A DNA stretch of 64,000 nt from Winogradskyella wichelsiae (lineage in GTDB: Bacteria; Bacteroidota; Bacteroidia; Flavobacteriales; Flavobacteriaceae). Of the stretch, positions 63,121 to 64,000 are shown piece by piece. The stretch covers positions 558,001 to 622,000 of the forward strand of contig NZ_JABFDJ010000002.1 of the NCBI RefSeq assembly GCF_013403925.1, given 5' to 3'. How positions within the stretch are numbered: position 1 is the stretch's first letter; each line of letters begins with the position of its first letter. The notes under the pieces were generated by a model that worked only from the letters and a program-made list of their open reading frames with translations, was not told where the DNA came from and did no database searches. The position numbers and the translations under genes are program-made.

Positions 63121-63177
63121 TTGACAAAATCAGGTACGGTTTATTCAACTTTCCTTGGTTTTGACAAATTTGACAAA
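63121..63177 (-). promoter_or_regulatory. Three TTGACAAA units upstream of fabH (possible operator)
   Basis: TTGACAAA occurs on the plus strand at 63121-63128, 63161-63168 and 63170-63177, the last two spaced 9 bases apart, 35 to 91 bases before the fabH ATG. Chance repeats are possible in this A+T-rich sequence. If functional they could be a regulator-binding array for lipid genes. Confidence 0.4.
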
Positions 63178-63232
63178 CGTAAATAGGAACGCAAAGTAAA
63201 TGGTTTTTGCTGTATTGAAAAAATAATAACAA

Positions 63233-63258
63233 AAAAAACGCTCACAAAGGAGCGTTTT
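63233..63258 (-). terminator. Intrinsic terminator of the DUF177-rpmF unit
   Basis: 9-bp stem (63250-63258 with 63235-63243, loop of 6) then eight T on the minus strand, 20 bases after the rpmF stop. Confidence 0.85.
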
Positions 63259-63278
63259 CTTGTATGCATGCATAGTAC

Positions 63279-63482
63279 TTATGCTACATTTTCTTCTTCA
63301 ACAGAGTTGTCAATAAGAACTTGACCTCTGTAATATAATTTACCATCATGCCAATGAGCTCTATGGTATAAATGTGGCTCACCAGTTGTTGGGCAAGTTG
63401 CTATTTGAGGTACAGAAGCTTTGTAATGTGTTCTTCTTTTATCTCTTCTTGTTTTCGAAATTTTACGCTTTGGATGTGCCAT
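63279..63482 (-). CDS. rpmF: 50S ribosomal protein L32
   Basis: 67 residues. '[19 protein letters not shown]' at the N-terminus, then '[20 protein letters not shown]'. Only one of the usual zinc-ligand cysteines is left in that region, so this is probably a zinc-independent type. Follows the DUF177 gene by 8 bases, the usual DUF177-rpmF pair. Confidence 0.95.
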   Translation of the reverse strand: MAHPKRKISKTRRDKRRTHYKASVPQIATCPTTGEPHLYHRAHWHDGKLYYRGQVLIDNSVEEENVA

Positions 63483-63490
63483 TTTAAATG

Positions 63491-64000
63491 TTATTTATCC
63501 GTTAATAGTTTTTTTAAATTATCCCAACGAGGATCAATATCCTCTGATGATTTTGCTTTTTGATCCTCACTTGGACTCAATTCTTCTAATTTTGAAAGTA
63601 TATCGGACTGTAATGTACCGTCTTCTATACCTGGATGGACTCTTTTTATAGGAACCGCTAAAATAATTAACTCATATATATATTGAGCTATATTAATTTC
63701 ATACTCACCATGTGCAACAATTAGAATGTCTTCATTCTCATCATTGTACTCATCACCAAACTTTACGACTAATTTAAAATTATCGTTAATAGCTTGATCA
63801 TATGGTTCATTCGTAATATCACAATTTAGATTTATTGACCCTTTTGCCGAAAAATACAACTCAAAAAAAGTTGATTTCTTGTCAAATTTGAGATCAATTA
63901 CTACGTCTACTGCGTTAAATTCATCATATTCAAAATGCTCAAAGAACGTGTTATCAATTTGATAATCAAAATGGTGCTCTCCTATTTTTAATCCTACAAA
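63491..64000 (-). CDS. DUF177 (YceD-like) family protein, 5' end outside window
   Basis: The frame stays open from the stop at 63491 to base 64000 (170 codons), so the start lies beyond the window; a TTG near 63859 is internal. N-terminal visible part '[17 protein letters not shown]' and C-terminal '[11 protein letters not shown]' are marks of DUF177, which precedes rpmF in most bacteria and is linked to 23S rRNA or ribosome assembly by that context. About ten residues are likely missing. Confidence 0.85.
   Translation of the reverse strand, partial: FVGLKIGEHHFDYQIDNTFFEHFEYDEFNAVDVVIDLKFDKKSTFFELYFSAKGSINLNCDITNEPYDQAINDNFKLVVKFGDEYNDENEDILIVAHGEYEINIAQYIYELIILAVPIKRVHPGIEDGTLQSDILSKLEELSPSEDQKAKSSEDIDPRWDNLKKLLTDK

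Noticed and set aside
63859..63859. DUF177 protein starting at the TTG near 63859
   Set aside because: The frame continues to the window edge and the upstream part matches the family's N-terminus, so the gene is cut by the window.

Overview
The window is an AT-rich stretch (about one third G+C by eye) of a chromosome from the family Flavobacteriaceae (Bacteroidota), probably a marine Olleya/Lacinutrix/Psychroserpens/Winogradskyella-like organism. The evidence is several type IX secretion (T9SS) C-terminal sorting domains, a PorP/SprF protein followed by a PorE-like OmpA protein, the acpP-fabF-rnc-IPExxxVDY-pyk order, the DUF177-rpmF / fabH-accB-accC order, -7 boxes of the Bacteroidota type TAnnTTTG, and the near absence of Shine-Dalgarno sequences. 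The genus is inference. Gene density is high and nearly everything is a core chromosomal gene. I see no prophage, insertion sequence, CRISPR array or integrative element.

Layout. 1-3.5 kb: end of a large T9SS type-B surface adhesin, then porP/sprF and a PorE-like OmpA protein, a cell-surface and gliding-type cassette. 3.6-5.8 kb: YciI-like lipoprotein, CYTH protein and DNA polymerase IV. 5.9-10.2 kb (minus): fatty-acid and RNA-processing operon acpP-fabF-rnc, then an IPExxxVDY protein and pyruvate kinase. 10.4-11.7 kb: purN and a viroplasmin-type RNase H. 11.9-14.5 kb: two divergent secreted proteins, one with a T9SS tag and one with a tail-fibre-like head and a possible C1q-like end. 14.7-17.6 kb: PfkB kinase and a long propeptide-type PurF. 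17.6-18.1 kb: a gene-free stretch with two near-identical 73-bp repeats that look like tandem small RNA genes. 18.1-25.4 kb (minus): lone ABC ATPase, an FG-GAP/ASPIC T9SS protein with a diheme cytochrome lipoprotein, and a prolyl oligopeptidase. 25.5-29.1 kb (minus): asd, mscL, and tdk-alr. 29.2-33.5 kb (plus): hypothetical, DoxX, rsmI, HopJ-like protein, FAD disulfide reductase and uracil-DNA glycosylase. 33.6-39.9 kb: AhpD-like and OsmC peroxide-defence pair, recJ, an MFS transporter, queD-lpxH and a 2OG oxygenase. 39.9-42.2 kb: two unlisted membrane microproteins, a MATE transporter, a GNAT acetyltransferase and tRNA-Ala(GGC). 42.3-54.2 kb: hybrid sensor kinase, alpha/beta hydrolase, and an AddB-like/AddA-like recombination pair separated by an OmpA/TSP3 porin and kbl. 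54.3-60.0 kb: superoxide dismutase, GreA-like protein, mtgA, a FAD oxidoreductase and a T9SS metalloprotease. 60.1-64.0 kb (minus): DUF177-rpmF and fabH-accB-accC.

Functional links. Lipid synthesis appears twice: acpP/fabF, and fabH/accB/accC beside lpxH-type lipid A metabolism. DNA repair is represented by dinB, recJ, a uracil-DNA glycosylase and the AddAB-like pair. Purine synthesis (purN, purF) lies close to a PfkB kinase. Secreted T9SS cargo is scattered through the window. The least explained items are the tandem RNA repeats at 17.75-18.05 kb, the microprotein pair at 39.9-40.2 kb, and the diheme cytochrome/FG-GAP operon at 19.1-23.0 kb. Starts were moved inward from the longest possible ORF wherever the longer version used TTG, lacked a signal peptide, or overlapped a neighbour implausibly.
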